From positions 1 to 45,685 of the forward strand of contig NZ_JALPRJ010000067.1 of the NCBI RefSeq assembly GCF_030464885.1: 45,685 nucleotides of DNA, in the 5' to 3' direction. Shown piece by piece: positions 7,685 through 16,631 of the stretch. The stretch comes from Caballeronia sp. SEWSISQ10-4 2. Its GTDB lineage: Bacteria; Pseudomonadota; Gammaproteobacteria; Burkholderiales; Burkholderiaceae. The notes beneath the pieces were generated by a model that saw only the letters and a list, made by a program, of their open reading frames with translations, had not been told where the DNA came from and did no database searches. The translations under genes and the position numbers were made by a program. Position 1 is the stretch's first letter. Each line of letters starts with the position of its first letter.

Positions 7685-8830
7685 TCAGGAGACGTGCGTG
7701 CTCACCACAGGCACTTCCATTTCACCTTTGCGCTTGGCCGGGAACAATGCATCACGGATCTTGAGGAACGGGAATTCGATTGCACGCGTGGTCACGTAGC
7801 CAATCACGATCGCGATGCAAAACTGCGCGCTCAGCGCAAGCGCCCAGGCAGCGAGCGACGGAACGTGCATGGCAGCCATCTTGCGGATCATGATGTCGCC
7901 GGGCGCGAGCGCCAGCGAATGCCACAGATAGATGCCGTACGAATACACCCCGATCCACGCTACCGCACGGTACGCAATCGAATCGCGGATAGCCCCCGAG
8001 TATTCGACCGCGAGCACGATCGCGGCCGTAAAGCCGATAGCCTGGATCGTGTAGCCAATACTTTCATCCAGTGCGAAGTGCGGCGTAGCCAGGACAAGCC
8101 ACGCAATCAGCCCCGCCACCATGCTGAGCAGCAGCCATTTCTGACTGGCGAATTTCTTATAGACCGCGGGTTTCATCCAGTAGAACGCGGCGAGGATCAC
8201 GCCGAACAGCAGGCTGTCGATGCGGTACTGCGTCTGGAAGAACGCAGCATCCAGATCGCCGTTCGACACCACCGCACAACGCGCGAGCAGCACTATGGCG
8301 CATAACCCGAGCAAGGTGCCGATGATTGCATTCGCCCCCACCTTGAAGCGCACGAAAACCAGCAGCAGTGCGGGCAGGAACAGATAGAAATGTTCCTCGA
8401 CCGCCAGGCTCCAGGTCTGATTGATCGACGTGCCCAGGTAGTTCTGCAAGTGCGTCAGGTTCTGGAACAGGAAGGTGTCGGTGGGATGGCGGCCGGCGAA
8501 CACATGGAACAGGATCAGCACGTAATACGCGGGCCAGATCTTGAAGATGCGTCGAATGATGAAGCGCCGTGCGTCGATGCGTCCTGCTTCCGAATATTGC
8601 TTCAGCAGCAGCCCGCCCACGAGAAAGCCGCTCAGCGTAAAGAACAGGTTGACGCCCTCGCGGCCAAAGCTTTTCAAGGGATATTCGATCCAGCTGACAA
8701 ACGAATAACCGGTCTTGACCGAGTGAAAGTGAAAGCCCATTACGGCGATGATCGCGATGCCCCGCACGAAGTCGAGCTCGATCGTCCGGTTCGATGTTTG
8801 TTGTGTCCGTGGTGTGCCGAACAAGCCCAT
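7685..8830 (-). CDS. Acyltransferase 3 family membrane protein
   Basis: A 381-residue member of the same fold as the neighbour at 6190 but clearly a different subgroup. TM1 reads IELDFVRGIAIIAVMGFHFHS with the family Arg/His pair. It is followed by GVNLFFTLSGFLVGGLL, RRFIIRRIFKIWPAYYV and QTWSLAVEEHFYLFLP; the last is the WSLAVEEHFYL motif of the OafA-type acetyltransferase subgroup. Expected role: periplasm-facing O-acylation of the EPS. ATG 8830 has a strong GGGGGA ribosome site. It is divergent from the polymerase gene. Confidence 0.88.
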   Translation of the reverse strand: MGLFGTPRTQQTSNRTIELDFVRGIAIIAVMGFHFHSVKTGYSFVSWIEYPLKSFGREGVNLFFTLSGFLVGGLLLKQYSEAGRIDARRFIIRRIFKIWPAYYVLILFHVFAGRHPTDTFLFQNLTHLQNYLGTSINQTWSLAVEEHFYLFLPALLLVFVRFKVGANAIIGTLLGLCAIVLLARCAVVSNGDLDAAFFQTQYRIDSLLFGVILAAFYWMKPAVYKKFASQKWLLLSMVAGLIAWLVLATPHFALDESIGYTIQAIGFTAAIVLAVEYSGAIRDSIAYRAVAWIGVYSYGIYLWHSLALAPGDIMIRKMAAMHVPSLAAWALALSAQFCIAIVIGYVTTRAIEFPFLKIRDALFPAKRKGEMEVPVVSTHVS

Positions 8831-9572
8831 GGTATTCCCCCTTTGCGGCGGCGCGTGCGCCTCACGTCTCCGACCTGTCTTCGGTATTTTTTCCTGACTC
8901 TCCAGGCAAAATCCGCCGCCATATCAATCTTGACTGGCAGTCCCTGAATCTTCGTCTGAGCACTCCGGTTTCATCCGCCAACATCACGCCGTTCACGGAC
9001 AGGTACTGCGGGCTGTCGCACGCAAGCGACGCCTCGGGTGATTGCTGCGCGCTGCGCTGCGGCAATCACCCGACCATCTGAATCCCTTGCAGACAGGGGC
9101 TTTGCCTGTCGTTGAGCGCGGCGCCGCACGCGCGGCGGCCCGTCGATTCAAGACGAAGACTAGTGCTTAACCGCCTCCTCCGATGCAGCCGATTCCGCCA
9201 CTGCTATATTCCGAGCAAACCAGTCAGCAGTAGCGGGGAAGGCGCTGGCCATCGAACACAGGCAGCGCGTTTTGGTCTGCAGCTGTGCTGCGGGAAGCGT
9301 TGGGCAGTTGCCGGTTGCCGGTTGCCGGAATGATTTATGCGGCACTGTTATGTCATCTGGATCCTTCGCTTGACTCACGTCGGAAGTCAACCAGCCGGCA
9401 GGTATTGAAGGCGCTATGCGATCCATGCAACGGAAGGAATACCTCCGGCAAGGCATGCTCGGGAAAACGATCGCGCAAACGATGCCTGGATCCTTATCAG
9501 GTCCCACGTGCCGCCGAACTTCGAAATGTCCGCAGCCAAGCCTCAAAACTAAGAGTTGAAGAGAGACAAGCC
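8831..9572. promoter_or_regulatory. Divergent regulatory region between acyltransferase and polymerase
   Basis: 742 bases with no convincing gene: the frame of the polymerase is open to the left, but that peptide is Arg/Cys-rich, unlike the membrane protein that follows. It holds the hairpin at 9035-9072 and three tandem copies of the 7-mer GTTGCCG near 9305-9326. Size and position suggest promoters for both directions; none could be chosen with confidence. Confidence 0.4.
9035..9072. repeat. Perfect 11-bp inverted repeat, 16-base loop
   Basis: CGGGTGATTGC at 9035-9045 and GCAATCACCCG at 9062-9072 are exact reverse complements, with a GC-rich loop. No T-run follows on either strand, so a leader hairpin or a protein-binding site is more likely than a terminator. 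It lies about 500 bases upstream of the polymerase start. Confidence 0.4.
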
Positions 9573-11036
9573 ATGCGTAACAAATACACGAGCTTATGGA
9601 TCTGGCTGCTTCTATGCCCTCTCGCGCTGGATTACAAGGCGGGCCTAGACGACGGCAACCATGTGATGCAGGTCATCATGATGATGCCGGTGCTCGGTGC
9701 CGGACTGATCCTCTGGCTCATCGCGCCGAGCTTCACGCGGCGCTCGCGGTTTCGTTCGATCATTACCGCCGCGACCATCACAACGGTGGTCGGCAGCATC
9801 GTGACCCAGCTTATGCAAGACAATGACTTCGGCAACTATCTGCGTACGGTGCTGCCCTTCGGGCTGTTCCTGCTCGGCTACCTGGCCGCGTGCCGGCCGT
9901 GGCAAGCCGACCGGCTGGAGCAGTTCGAAAAGGCGCTGTTCTGGTCGATGGTCGTCTCGCTCGTCTTCAGCTTCGCCTACGGCGTGGCGACCAGCGGTGG
10001 CCCGCTCGACGACGTCCGCTACCGGATCATATCGGTGACCTTCCTTGGCTTGCAGGGCGTCATACTGCATGAGTTCGTGGTGGCCAAACGCATCACCAAG
10101 GTCACGCTCGCGATCCTCCTCGGCACTATCCTGATCGAGCTGCTGAGCGTGACGCGCAGCTTGCTGGTGGGCACCGTCGCACTGTTCATCTTCGCTACAT
10201 GGCTGTCGGCGCCGTCGGCACGGCACCTGGTCAAGGCAGGTGTGCGCGCCCTCTTGACCGGCTTGCTGATCGCCGCAATGGTGGCGGGCACAGCCTCGTT
10301 TTTCCCCGATGTCGCCGAACATTGGTCGCAACGGATCTACGCTTCGAAGGAAACAACTTCGGGCCGCGACCCGACCACGATCACGCGCCTCGCCGAGATG
10401 AAGGATCAATACGATCAGGTTACCTCCACGCCATCCGCGCTGATCGCCGGCAAGGGCTATGGTGCGATCTATCACTACTCGCCCGACTACCTGCCCGAGC
10501 TCGCTGGACAGATCTCCAAGAAGGACTTCTACGCGATCCGGGATTTCGCCGCAGGCCACAACTTCTGGGTGTACCAGTTCTTTGCGGGCGGTCTGTTGTT
10601 CGGTCTCTGGTTGCCGCTTGCAATACTGCTTGCGCTGGGCCTTGGTGGCGTCGCGTATCGTACGTGGCGGCGGCGCGTGCCGGACCTGCTGTACCTGCCC
10701 GTGATGGGACGTTCGCTGCTGCTGCTCGCGGGCTTGCCGGCGATGTCGATCGGCGGTAATCCGCTCGGTCCGCGATACTCCGGTCTGGTGTTCGGCGTCG
10801 CGCTCGGCCTGCTGGTCGCGACTTATACGCGCCTCTCCTACGCCATGCAGGTACGTGGAGCCCAGCGTGTCGCGCAACAAGGCATGGCGAAGAAGCACCG
10901 GCCGGGAACGCCCCCGCCGTCACAGGCACCGGCTGGGGCACCGGTCGCCATGCCGATGCCCGTGTCCGCACATGCTCCCACGCTGAACGAAGGCCGCGAC
11001 AGCACGGACACGCTGTCGCGCTTTACGTCGGCATAA
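9573..11036 (+). CDS. Wzy-like O-antigen/EPS polymerase (O-antigen ligase superfamily)
   Basis: A 487-residue protein with about ten to twelve membrane helices. A large polar loop (roughly residues 240-330) precedes a late helix with the AGHNFWVYQFFAGGLLFGLWLPL motif, where the His-Asn followed by a Gly-rich helix is typical of O-antigen polymerases and ligases. It should polymerise lipid-linked repeat units at the periplasmic face. The last ~60 residues form a Pro/Ala-rich, probably disordered tail. ATG 9573 was chosen because GAGAGA lies upstream and the hydrophobic protein begins there. It heads a rightward unit with the GT4 gene at 11117. Confidence 0.82.
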   Translation: MRNKYTSLWIWLLLCPLALDYKAGLDDGNHVMQVIMMMPVLGAGLILWLIAPSFTRRSRFRSIITAATITTVVGSIVTQLMQDNDFGNYLRTVLPFGLFLLGYLAACRPWQADRLEQFEKALFWSMVVSLVFSFAYGVATSGGPLDDVRYRIISVTFLGLQGVILHEFVVAKRITKVTLAILLGTILIELLSVTRSLLVGTVALFIFATWLSAPSARHLVKAGVRALLTGLLIAAMVAGTASFFPDVAEHWSQRIYASKETTSGRDPTTITRLAEMKDQYDQVTSTPSALIAGKGYGAIYHYSPDYLPELAGQISKKDFYAIRDFAAGHNFWVYQFFAGGLLFGLWLPLAILLALGLGGVAYRTWRRRVPDLLYLPVMGRSLLLLAGLPAMSIGGNPLGPRYSGLVFGVALGLLVATYTRLSYAMQVRGAQRVAQQGMAKKHRPGTPPPSQAPAGAPVAMPMPVSAHAPTLNEGRDSTDTLSRFTSA

Positions 11037-11042
11037 GGATCA

Positions 11043-11060
11043 AGCCGGCCCTGGCCGGCT
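11043..11060 (+). other. Short perfect hairpin between polymerase and GT4 gene
   Basis: AGCCGGCC and GGCCGGCT separated by two bases, 6 bases past the polymerase stop. There is no T-run, so it may stabilise mRNA or tune expression within the unit rather than terminate it. Confidence 0.35.
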
Positions 11061-11116
11061 GACGATCCACATCGATGCACATCGATCCACCGTTCAATCA
11101 TCAAGCGGCGCCTGCA

Positions 11117-12310
11117 ATGAAGATCCTGCATCTGTTATCGACTATCGACCCGCGCGCGGGCGGTCCGACTGAAGGCGTCCGGCAAAGCGGCGTCGACATG
11201 AGGTCGATGGGTCACGAAGTGGAAGTCGTCACACTCGACGACCCGGCCGCGCCCTGGCTCGTCGCGTTCCCGCTGACCGTGCATGCGCTTGGGCCGTCGC
11301 GTGGTAACTATGGCCTCACGCCGCACCTCGTGCCCTGGCTCAAAAGCCACGCTGCGCGGTTCGACGCCGTGATCGTCAACGGCCTGTGGCAGTACCACAG
11401 CTACGGCGCGTGGAAGGCGCTGCGCGAGCTGGACGTGCCTTATTACGTGTTCCCACACGGCATGCTCGATCCATGGTTCAAGCGCACCTATCCGCTCAAG
11501 CATCTGAAAAAATTGCTGTATTGGCCGTGGGCGGAATATCGCGTGCTGCGCGATGCGCGCCGCGTGCTGTTCACTGCCGAAGAAGAGCGTGTGCTCGCGC
11601 GGCAATCGTTCCGGCTGTATCGGGCAAACGAGGAAGTGGTTGCCTTCGGCACCAATCCGCCGCCGGCGTTTTCCGCGCCGGTACGCGATGCCTTTCTGGC
11701 GGCTTATCCCGGGCTCGATGGCAAACGCCTGCTTCTGTTCCTTGGCCGCATCCATGAGAAAAAGGGCTGCGATCTGCTGGTCAAGGCGTTCGCCGAGATC
11801 CGCGATATCGATCCGTCGGCACATCTCGTGATGGCGGGTCCGGACAGCGGCGAATGGACCCCTGCGCTGCAAAAGCTTGCCGTTGAACTGGGTATCGCCG
11901 ATCGCATCACGTGGACCGGCATGCTGCTTGGCGATATGAAGTGGGGTGCCTTCCAGGCAAGCGATGCGTTTATCTTGCCGTCGCATCAGGAAAACTTCGG
12001 CATTGCGGTAGCTGAAGCGCTGGGCTGCGGCCTGCCGGCGCTGATCTCGGACAAAGTGAACATCTGGCGCGAAGTGGAAGCGGACGGTGCGGGTTTCGTC
12101 GCATCGGATACGGTGGCGGGGACGGCAGCAAGCCTCAGGCACTGGCTCGAACTGGAACCGTCACTGGCTGCCACGATGCACACGCAGGCCAGGCAGACTT
12201 TCCATCGACGCTTCACGGTCGAGGCCATGTCGAAGGATCTGCTGCGTGTGTTGCAAGCGGGTGCGAGAGAAGGGCGCGACACGGTAGAGAAGCGCCCGTT
12301 GACAGTGTGA
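11117..12310 (+). CDS. Glycosyltransferase family 4 protein
   Basis: A 397-residue GT-B enzyme. It begins MKILHLLSTIDPRAGGPTEGVRQ, the Gly-Gly-Pro form of GT4 proteins. In the middle it has YYVFPHGMLDPW, seen in GT4 enzymes of polysaccharide loci. The donor domain has LLFLGRIHEKKGCDLLVKAF and the motif HQENFGIAVAEALGCGLPALISD with E-x7-E. It follows the polymerase by 80 bases and is likely cotranscribed. ATG 11117 begins the conserved strand directly; the upstream ATG at 11075 would add 14 unconserved residues. Sugar specificity is unknown. Confidence 0.87.
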   Translation: MKILHLLSTIDPRAGGPTEGVRQSGVDMRSMGHEVEVVTLDDPAAPWLVAFPLTVHALGPSRGNYGLTPHLVPWLKSHAARFDAVIVNGLWQYHSYGAWKALRELDVPYYVFPHGMLDPWFKRTYPLKHLKKLLYWPWAEYRVLRDARRVLFTAEEERVLARQSFRLYRANEEVVAFGTNPPPAFSAPVRDAFLAAYPGLDGKRLLLFLGRIHEKKGCDLLVKAFAEIRDIDPSAHLVMAGPDSGEWTPALQKLAVELGIADRITWTGMLLGDMKWGAFQASDAFILPSHQENFGIAVAEALGCGLPALISDKVNIWREVEADGAGFVASDTVAGTAASLRHWLELEPSLAATMHTQARQTFHRRFTVEAMSKDLLRVLQAGAREGRDTVEKRPLTV

Positions 12311-12332
12311 GGGGGGGTCGGGGCGGTGGCGG

Positions 12333-12985
12333 TTTCGGGTGTTAGCGGTCGGAGTCAATGCCGGGTGGTTGCTGCTTGGGTCTGTGCTCCGCTTGAGCTA
12401 GCTGTTCTCTTTAACACTATTGGCCACTGTGCGTGGCGGCACGTCATTTCCGTGTCCAAAGCGACAAAGAAACTGAGCAAAGAAAGCGCTTTCCAACCAA
12501 GGGCGAGTTAGTGCCCCTGGCGTGCAGGTTAGAAGTTTCTGGCACCTGATAGCACGGTGCTCGCCACACTCACCGATGTTTGAAACCCTCCTTCTCGCGA
12601 ACCCTGACACGAACACGCTTCGCCCCCAACGCTCTCGGGCGAGCACGATGACCCACAGACCATGACGGCCTCACGTGTGCTGGTTGCCTCATTTCGTGGT
12701 GGGTTGGCTACGTGATCTGAGTGGCTATTTTCGAAGCCCTTATTCGCGGATAGCGCGGGGTGTTCCTTGGGCAGGTTCAGTCACTGGTGGCGAAGCGCGT
12801 GGGTATCTGTCTTCGGAGAGGTCTGGGTTCAAACATCCGTGATGTCTGGCGAGCACCGTGCTATCGGGTGCCAAAAACTTTTATCCTGCACGCTAAGGAC
12901 ACTGACCAGTTGTTCATCGTGCGAGTGGCATTGACCCGGACCGCTAAGCCCCGAAAAAAGCCGCCAGCAACCCAGCACCACCTCC
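12333..12985. repeat. Composite dispersed repeat, two inverted halves (copy 1)
   Basis: Two diverged copies of one unit face each other: about 12333-12640 on the plus strand and about 12745-12985 on the minus strand, flanking a short central segment. Shared landmarks include GGTCGGAG, CCACTGTGCGTGGCGGCA, GGCACCTG/CAGGTGCC-type sequence, CGGTGCTCGCCA and ACACGCTTCGCC. The same composite, in the opposite orientation, begins at 45141, and a fragment lies at 40905-41030. It fills the convergent spacer between a glycosyltransferase and the GMC gene. Open frames inside it are conserved only because the repeat is conserved, so I do not call genes here. Confidence 0.75.
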
Positions 12986-13012
12986 TCCCGCCCAAAGCCA
13001 AAAAAGAAACCC

Positions 13013-13044
13013 GCCGATGGAATCATCCACCGGCTGGTCTTTTT
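13013..13044. terminator. Probable terminator in convergent spacer
   Basis: An imperfect stem (GCCGaTGGA with TCCAcCGGC, 4-base loop) is followed by TGGTCTTTTTAT on the plus strand and preceded by an A-rich run. It lies between the rightward glycosyltransferase and the leftward oxidoreductase, whose stop is at 13094, and may serve both. Confidence 0.45.
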
Positions 13045-13093
13045 ATCGGCTACGAATATCACGCAACGAATCTGCCCGATAAAACAAGCCGCC

Positions 13094-14836
13094 CTACTTC
13101 TTCGCCATGAAGGCCAGATCCGAAGGCGGACGCAACGCGGATGCAGCAAACGGCATGGTGTCTTCGGACGACGCCCGGCGCTCGGCGCCTGCACCTATAG
13201 ACGTTACCGATGCAAGCGGCGCAATCTCGCCCCGCAATGCCTTCAGCACATGCTCGGACAGCCGCAGCGTCATTGCCGCGATCGTGATGGTCGGAAAATT
13301 CGCGCCGACCGTCGGAAATACGGAGCTGCCCGCCACATACAGATTACCCATGCCGTGCACCTGGCAGTTGCGGTCGACCACGCCTTGCTTCGGCGAGTCG
13401 TGCATGCGGGTCGTGCCCATGTGATGCCACGTGCCTTCCAGTTGCGCCGGCCACGGCTTGCCTTCGAGCGGCTCGTCCAGTTGCACATCCGCCACGCCGG
13501 TCCGCTGCATTTCTTCCGCCAGCAGGGTCACGGTACGGTCGAAGGTGCGCTTCGCCAGTTCGGTCAACTGCCAGTCCACCTTGACGCGGTTCATGCCGAG
13601 CGCATCCTTCTGCAACGACAGCGTCACGCGGCTGTCGCGATTCGGCTCCGCTTCCACGATGGTCTGGAACTTGACGTCGGTGATGAGCGGGCGCGGCTGC
13701 AACAGACGCGCCAAGCCGAAGCAAGCCGTATCGACGGGATGCATGGCCATGGTCAGCAGATCCTGCGAGAAGTTCCAGTCCGGCTGATCCTTCTGCAGCA
13801 CCGCTTGCTTGCATCGGACCAGCGCTTCGGCGCCTTCCGTGTTCTCACCGCGAAACACCGAGTAGAACCACACGCGTGCATTGAGCAAACGTTCACGCTC
13901 GAGCACCTTCTGCGTCAGTGCGAACTGCGACGAGATGAACTGCCCGTGCGCGGACACCGATGCGTTCTGATAGTGATACTTGATGTCGTAAAGCTTGTTA
14001 CGCGTCCACGGTTTCTTGAACTTGATGCTGCCCTGCATGGTGCGCGGGTGGTCCATGAAATAACGGCCCACCAGGTCGTTGCCGTTGCCAAGTCCCTGCG
14101 CCTGCACCTTGTTCGACGCAAGCAGCAGCCGCGCGTTTTCGATCCCACCCGTCGCCAGCACGAAGATCTTCGCGGCCACAGTGAAGCGCCGGCCGCTCAG
14201 CGTCCCGGCTTCGATACGCGAGACGTGGCGCGCATCGGTATCGGTGTCGATGTTCATCGCGTTGGCGTTGAGGAACACGCGCACATGCGACGACAGTTCG
14301 AGCACGGCCTTATACACCTTGCCGAAACGCACCGGCGGGCTGAATTGCGAGACCGTGTCGCGTATGGTGCCGCTCGGCAGCGGATGACGCCTGACGTCGT
14401 CGCGGCCGATGGCGGCTTCCCAGTAGGCCGGGTCGAAATTGTTTTCGCCGAGCTTGAGCAAGGCGTGCGTGCGGGCATAGTACGGACGCAACTCGTCGAG
14501 CCCGAAAGGCCAGCCGCTATCCTTCACCCAGTCACGCTTTTCGAAGTCCCACGAATCGAGCGGACGGCACCAGCCGCCCCAGCAGTTACTGCTGCCACCC
14601 AGAAAGCGGCTGCGGCTGCCGTCTGCGTAGGTGTAAGGAATCCCAACGTTCTCGCCGCGATACAGATCGCGCGTGGCATCGTCCGGCTTGTAGCCGCCGC
14701 TCTCCAGCAGAACGGTATCGATCCCGTGCTTATCCATTTCGAGCGCCAGCGTGATCCCCGCAACCCCTGCACCGATGATGCAGACCGTGGTCTCCACTAC
14801 CGCGCGCTGCTCAACATTCCGGCTGTCAATGAACAT
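13094..14836 (-). CDS. GMC-family FAD-dependent oxidoreductase
   Basis: A 580-residue flavoprotein. Residues 17-46 form the Rossmann ADP-binding fold (CIIGAGVAGITLALE, ending in an acidic LLESGG). Next comes RFLGGSSNCWGGWCRP, the GMC substrate/FAD loop. The C-terminal GMC_oxred_C region has GTWHHMGTTRMHD, with the catalytic-type His pair, and LYVAGSSVFPTVGANFPTITIAAMTLRL. No signal peptide is visible, so it is probably cytoplasmic. Family members oxidise alcohols, including sugar hydroxyls; here it may modify a nucleotide sugar or lipid-linked sugar, which is an inference from its EPS neighbours. Start 14836 has GAGGGAG at good distance. Such an enzyme is unusual in a colanic-like toolkit. 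Confidence 0.85.
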   Translation of the reverse strand: MFIDSRNVEQRAVVETTVCIIGAGVAGITLALEMDKHGIDTVLLESGGYKPDDATRDLYRGENVGIPYTYADGSRSRFLGGSSNCWGGWCRPLDSWDFEKRDWVKDSGWPFGLDELRPYYARTHALLKLGENNFDPAYWEAAIGRDDVRRHPLPSGTIRDTVSQFSPPVRFGKVYKAVLELSSHVRVFLNANAMNIDTDTDARHVSRIEAGTLSGRRFTVAAKIFVLATGGIENARLLLASNKVQAQGLGNGNDLVGRYFMDHPRTMQGSIKFKKPWTRNKLYDIKYHYQNASVSAHGQFISSQFALTQKVLERERLLNARVWFYSVFRGENTEGAEALVRCKQAVLQKDQPDWNFSQDLLTMAMHPVDTACFGLARLLQPRPLITDVKFQTIVEAEPNRDSRVTLSLQKDALGMNRVKVDWQLTELAKRTFDRTVTLLAEEMQRTGVADVQLDEPLEGKPWPAQLEGTWHHMGTTRMHDSPKQGVVDRNCQVHGMGNLYVAGSSVFPTVGANFPTITIAAMTLRLSEHVLKALRGEIAPLASVTSIGAGAERRASSEDTMPFAASALRPPSDLAFMAKK

Positions 14837-15182
14837 TCCCCGTGCTCCCTCTCGTGTGCAGCGGTTCGCCCACTTGTTGTGTTCGGCTCTCCGCTGTCGT
14901 CACCCGTTATCGAAACGTTTTGCTGCCGGTGCCGCTTCGTGCGGCTAACGTACCGCCGGCACCCGACAGATTTCAGTCCCTATTTCATCCACGAAGCGCC
15001 GCGCGAGTTCGGTCGAAATTACTTGCAGCCAGGAAGCCATGCCAGCCTTACCTGCGTGTAATAATCGTCGGACCTGTGCTTCGTCACCCGCCAAGATAAA
15101 GGCCCAGACAGCCAAAAGCGCGCTGGTCGACGCGCTTGGCACCCGTGCAAGCCATTTCTTTTAACGGCGCCCTATCCTGGTG
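14837..15182. other. 346-base spacer upstream of the GMC gene
   Basis: No gene is supported. The region lies between the stop of the acetyltransferase (15183) and the start of the oxidoreductase, both leftward. It is long enough for a separate promoter for the oxidoreductase. I see loosely paired GCCGGTGCC and GGCACC-type segments but no convincing terminator or promoter. Confidence 0.35.
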
Positions 15183-15908
15183 CTATGCGGCAAACCGCTT
15201 TCTGATAAATCTCACCGGATTACCGCCATATACACCCTCTGCATCCAGTGACCGATGCACCACCGACAGCGGTGTTACCACTGTCGAGCGGCCGATGGTC
15301 ACGCCCATTTGTACGACGCATTTCGATGTAATCCACACACCGTCCTCGATCACGATTGGCGCAACGCGCAAATCCATGTTGGTCGCGAGATCGTGTGAAC
15401 CGGTGGTGAGAAAAGCGTCTTGCGAGATGCATACGTTCGAGCCGATCCGGATCAACGCCTGGTTGTAGATCCATGCGTTCACGCCGAACCAGCAGTTGTC
15501 GCCCACTTCCAGGTTCCACGGCGCCTTCACGCGAATGGGATGCGGCATCCGGCAACCTGAGCCAATGCGCGCGCCAAAGCGGCGCAACAGCCAGACGCGC
15601 ACAGCCGACACCGGTATGAACTTGTTGTTGATGATGGCCGCTTCAATAAAGAACCACACGATCTCCGTCAATGCACCGCGTTTGGCCACGTAGTTGCCCT
15701 TGCCGGCGAGACTGAGGTCGATGACCTTGCCAGTGTTGCTGCTGTCGCTGCTTTTTGTGTTGTTCGTGCTGTTTGTGTTTTTGGTGCTGTAAAAGCGCGC
15801 TGCGCCTTCGTCCGCGCGCGGGGCTGAATGATGCGCGCGCCGACTAGTGGTGGCCTGGTCTGTCGCCACCTGGTCCTGCACGCAATATTCGTCGATTGTT
15901 CTGAGCAT
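15183..15908 (-). CDS. WcaF-like colanic-acid-type O-acetyltransferase
   Basis: A 241-residue left-handed beta-helix (hexapeptide repeat) acyltransferase. The WcaF-like core runs from about residue 60: WFFIEAAIIN..., LRRFGARIGSG, a run of imperfect hexapeptides, the catalytic-type TGSHD with its His, and a C-terminal GGNPVRFIRKR. The family acetylates EPS sugars in the cytoplasm with acetyl-CoA. It has an N-terminal extension of about 60 residues not usual for WcaF, and residues 41-61 are almost purely Ser/Thr/Asn/Lys. ATG 15908 was chosen as the first with a plausible GGGGG site; an upstream ATG at 16046 is possible but adds Arg-rich, non-family sequence. Confidence 0.82.
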   Translation of the reverse strand: MLRTIDEYCVQDQVATDQATTSRRAHHSAPRADEGAARFYSTKNTNSTNNTKSSDSSNTGKVIDLSLAGKGNYVAKRGALTEIVWFFIEAAIINNKFIPVSAVRVWLLRRFGARIGSGCRMPHPIRVKAPWNLEVGDNCWFGVNAWIYNQALIRIGSNVCISQDAFLTTGSHDLATNMDLRVAPIVIEDGVWITSKCVVQMGVTIGRSTVVTPLSVVHRSLDAEGVYGGNPVRFIRKRFAA

Positions 15909-16160
15909 GATCACCGGCCCCCGAGCCCGTAACGGCGAATCGAAATAACAACGCCGCATGAAACGATTATCTGCGATAGGTCCTGTCGTCCTCGTGCGCC
16001 AGCCCACTAATGGCCGCAAGGGAAAGACTTTTGGCGGTATCTGCATGAGCGTGCGCGTGAGGATTTGCTACCTTGAAACAAGGAGTGATAGCCACTCGAC
16101 ACCACGCCGGCTTTGGGATAACAATCAATCTTCATACTCGCCGGTTCTTCGGAGCGCATC

Positions 16161-16631
16161 ATGAAATCATTCAATCGCCAACCCTCGCTTCATCGCGTAT
16201 TAGCCTTGCTGATTGCGAGCGCCGCATGGTCCGCGTGGCCCTGCGCCCATGCAGCCGCCGGCGATACAGGCACGCGCGACTTCGCGGCCGAAGAGAAGCT
16301 GCTGGGCGGCCCAGATACCTATGGGGCAGGTTATGCCGATCCCTATGGCCAAGACCCCGCCGGCAAGGGCGGGAAGAAGGGTGCGAAGGCTGCGGCGGCC
16401 ACCACCTCGGCCGAGAAGATGATGACCAACAACGCAGACCCGGCCCAGACCAACGCGTCGTTCGTCGCGCCCGGCGCGGTAGCGATGAAACCCGGTGCGC
16501 GCGTACGCGTGAAGGACCCGACCGGCAAGCTCGTGGCGACGCCCGACACCGCTGGCCAATCCGTGTACAGCCCAACCGGCCTCAAGCCGACCGGTAAAAA
16601 AACTACGGAGATCTATCGATCTCCGTATTGA
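16161..16631 (+). CDS. Small secreted protein of unknown function
   Basis: A 156-residue protein with a clear signal peptide (about residues 1-32: basic start, hydrophobic ALLIASAAWSAW, cleavage near AHA-AA). The mature part is Gly/Lys/Ala-rich and low in hydrophobics, then ends in a more regular Pro/Thr/Lys-rich stretch (VRVKDPTGKLVATPD...). I do not recognise a family. ATG 16161 has GGAG six bases upstream. It is divergent from the acetyltransferase and convergent with the main EPS operon; its last codons lie inside that operon's minus-strand terminator. A periplasmic or surface role linked to the EPS is possible but unsupported. Confidence 0.7.
   Translation: MKSFNRQPSLHRVLALLIASAAWSAWPCAHAAAGDTGTRDFAAEEKLLGGPDTYGAGYADPYGQDPAGKGGKKGAKAAAATTSAEKMMTNNADPAQTNASFVAPGAVAMKPGARVRVKDPTGKLVATPDTAGQSVYSPTGLKPTGKKTTEIYRSPY
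16596..16626 (-). terminator. Rho-independent terminator of the leftward EPS operon
   Basis: A perfect 9-bp stem (16605-16613 with 16618-16626) with a 4-base loop. On the minus strand it is followed by AG and then seven T (A-run at 16596-16602). It sits about 155 bases past the stop of the WcaI-like gene, the last gene of the manC-to-wcaI run. It also overlaps the last codons of the plus-strand secreted protein. A second GC stem near 16680-16697 lies in between and may assist. Confidence 0.8.

Noticed and set aside
4472..9572. JUMPstart/ops element (GGCGGTAG) upstream of EPS genes
   Set aside because: No copy noticed in the intergenic regions, so no RfaH-type control is claimed.
9645..10898. 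417-residue open frame antisense to the polymerase
   Set aside because: Gln/Arg/His-rich shadow of a membrane protein gene.
12398..13110. Hypothetical proteins inside the repeat (also 45048-45461 and 45468-45677)
   Set aside because: They lie within the dispersed repeat, run over its boundaries, lack ribosome sites and have biased composition; their similarity to each other comes from the repeat.
13250..15061. 603-residue open frame antisense to the GMC oxidoreductase
   Set aside because: Arg/His-rich translation with no motif; the sense frame has all GMC motifs.
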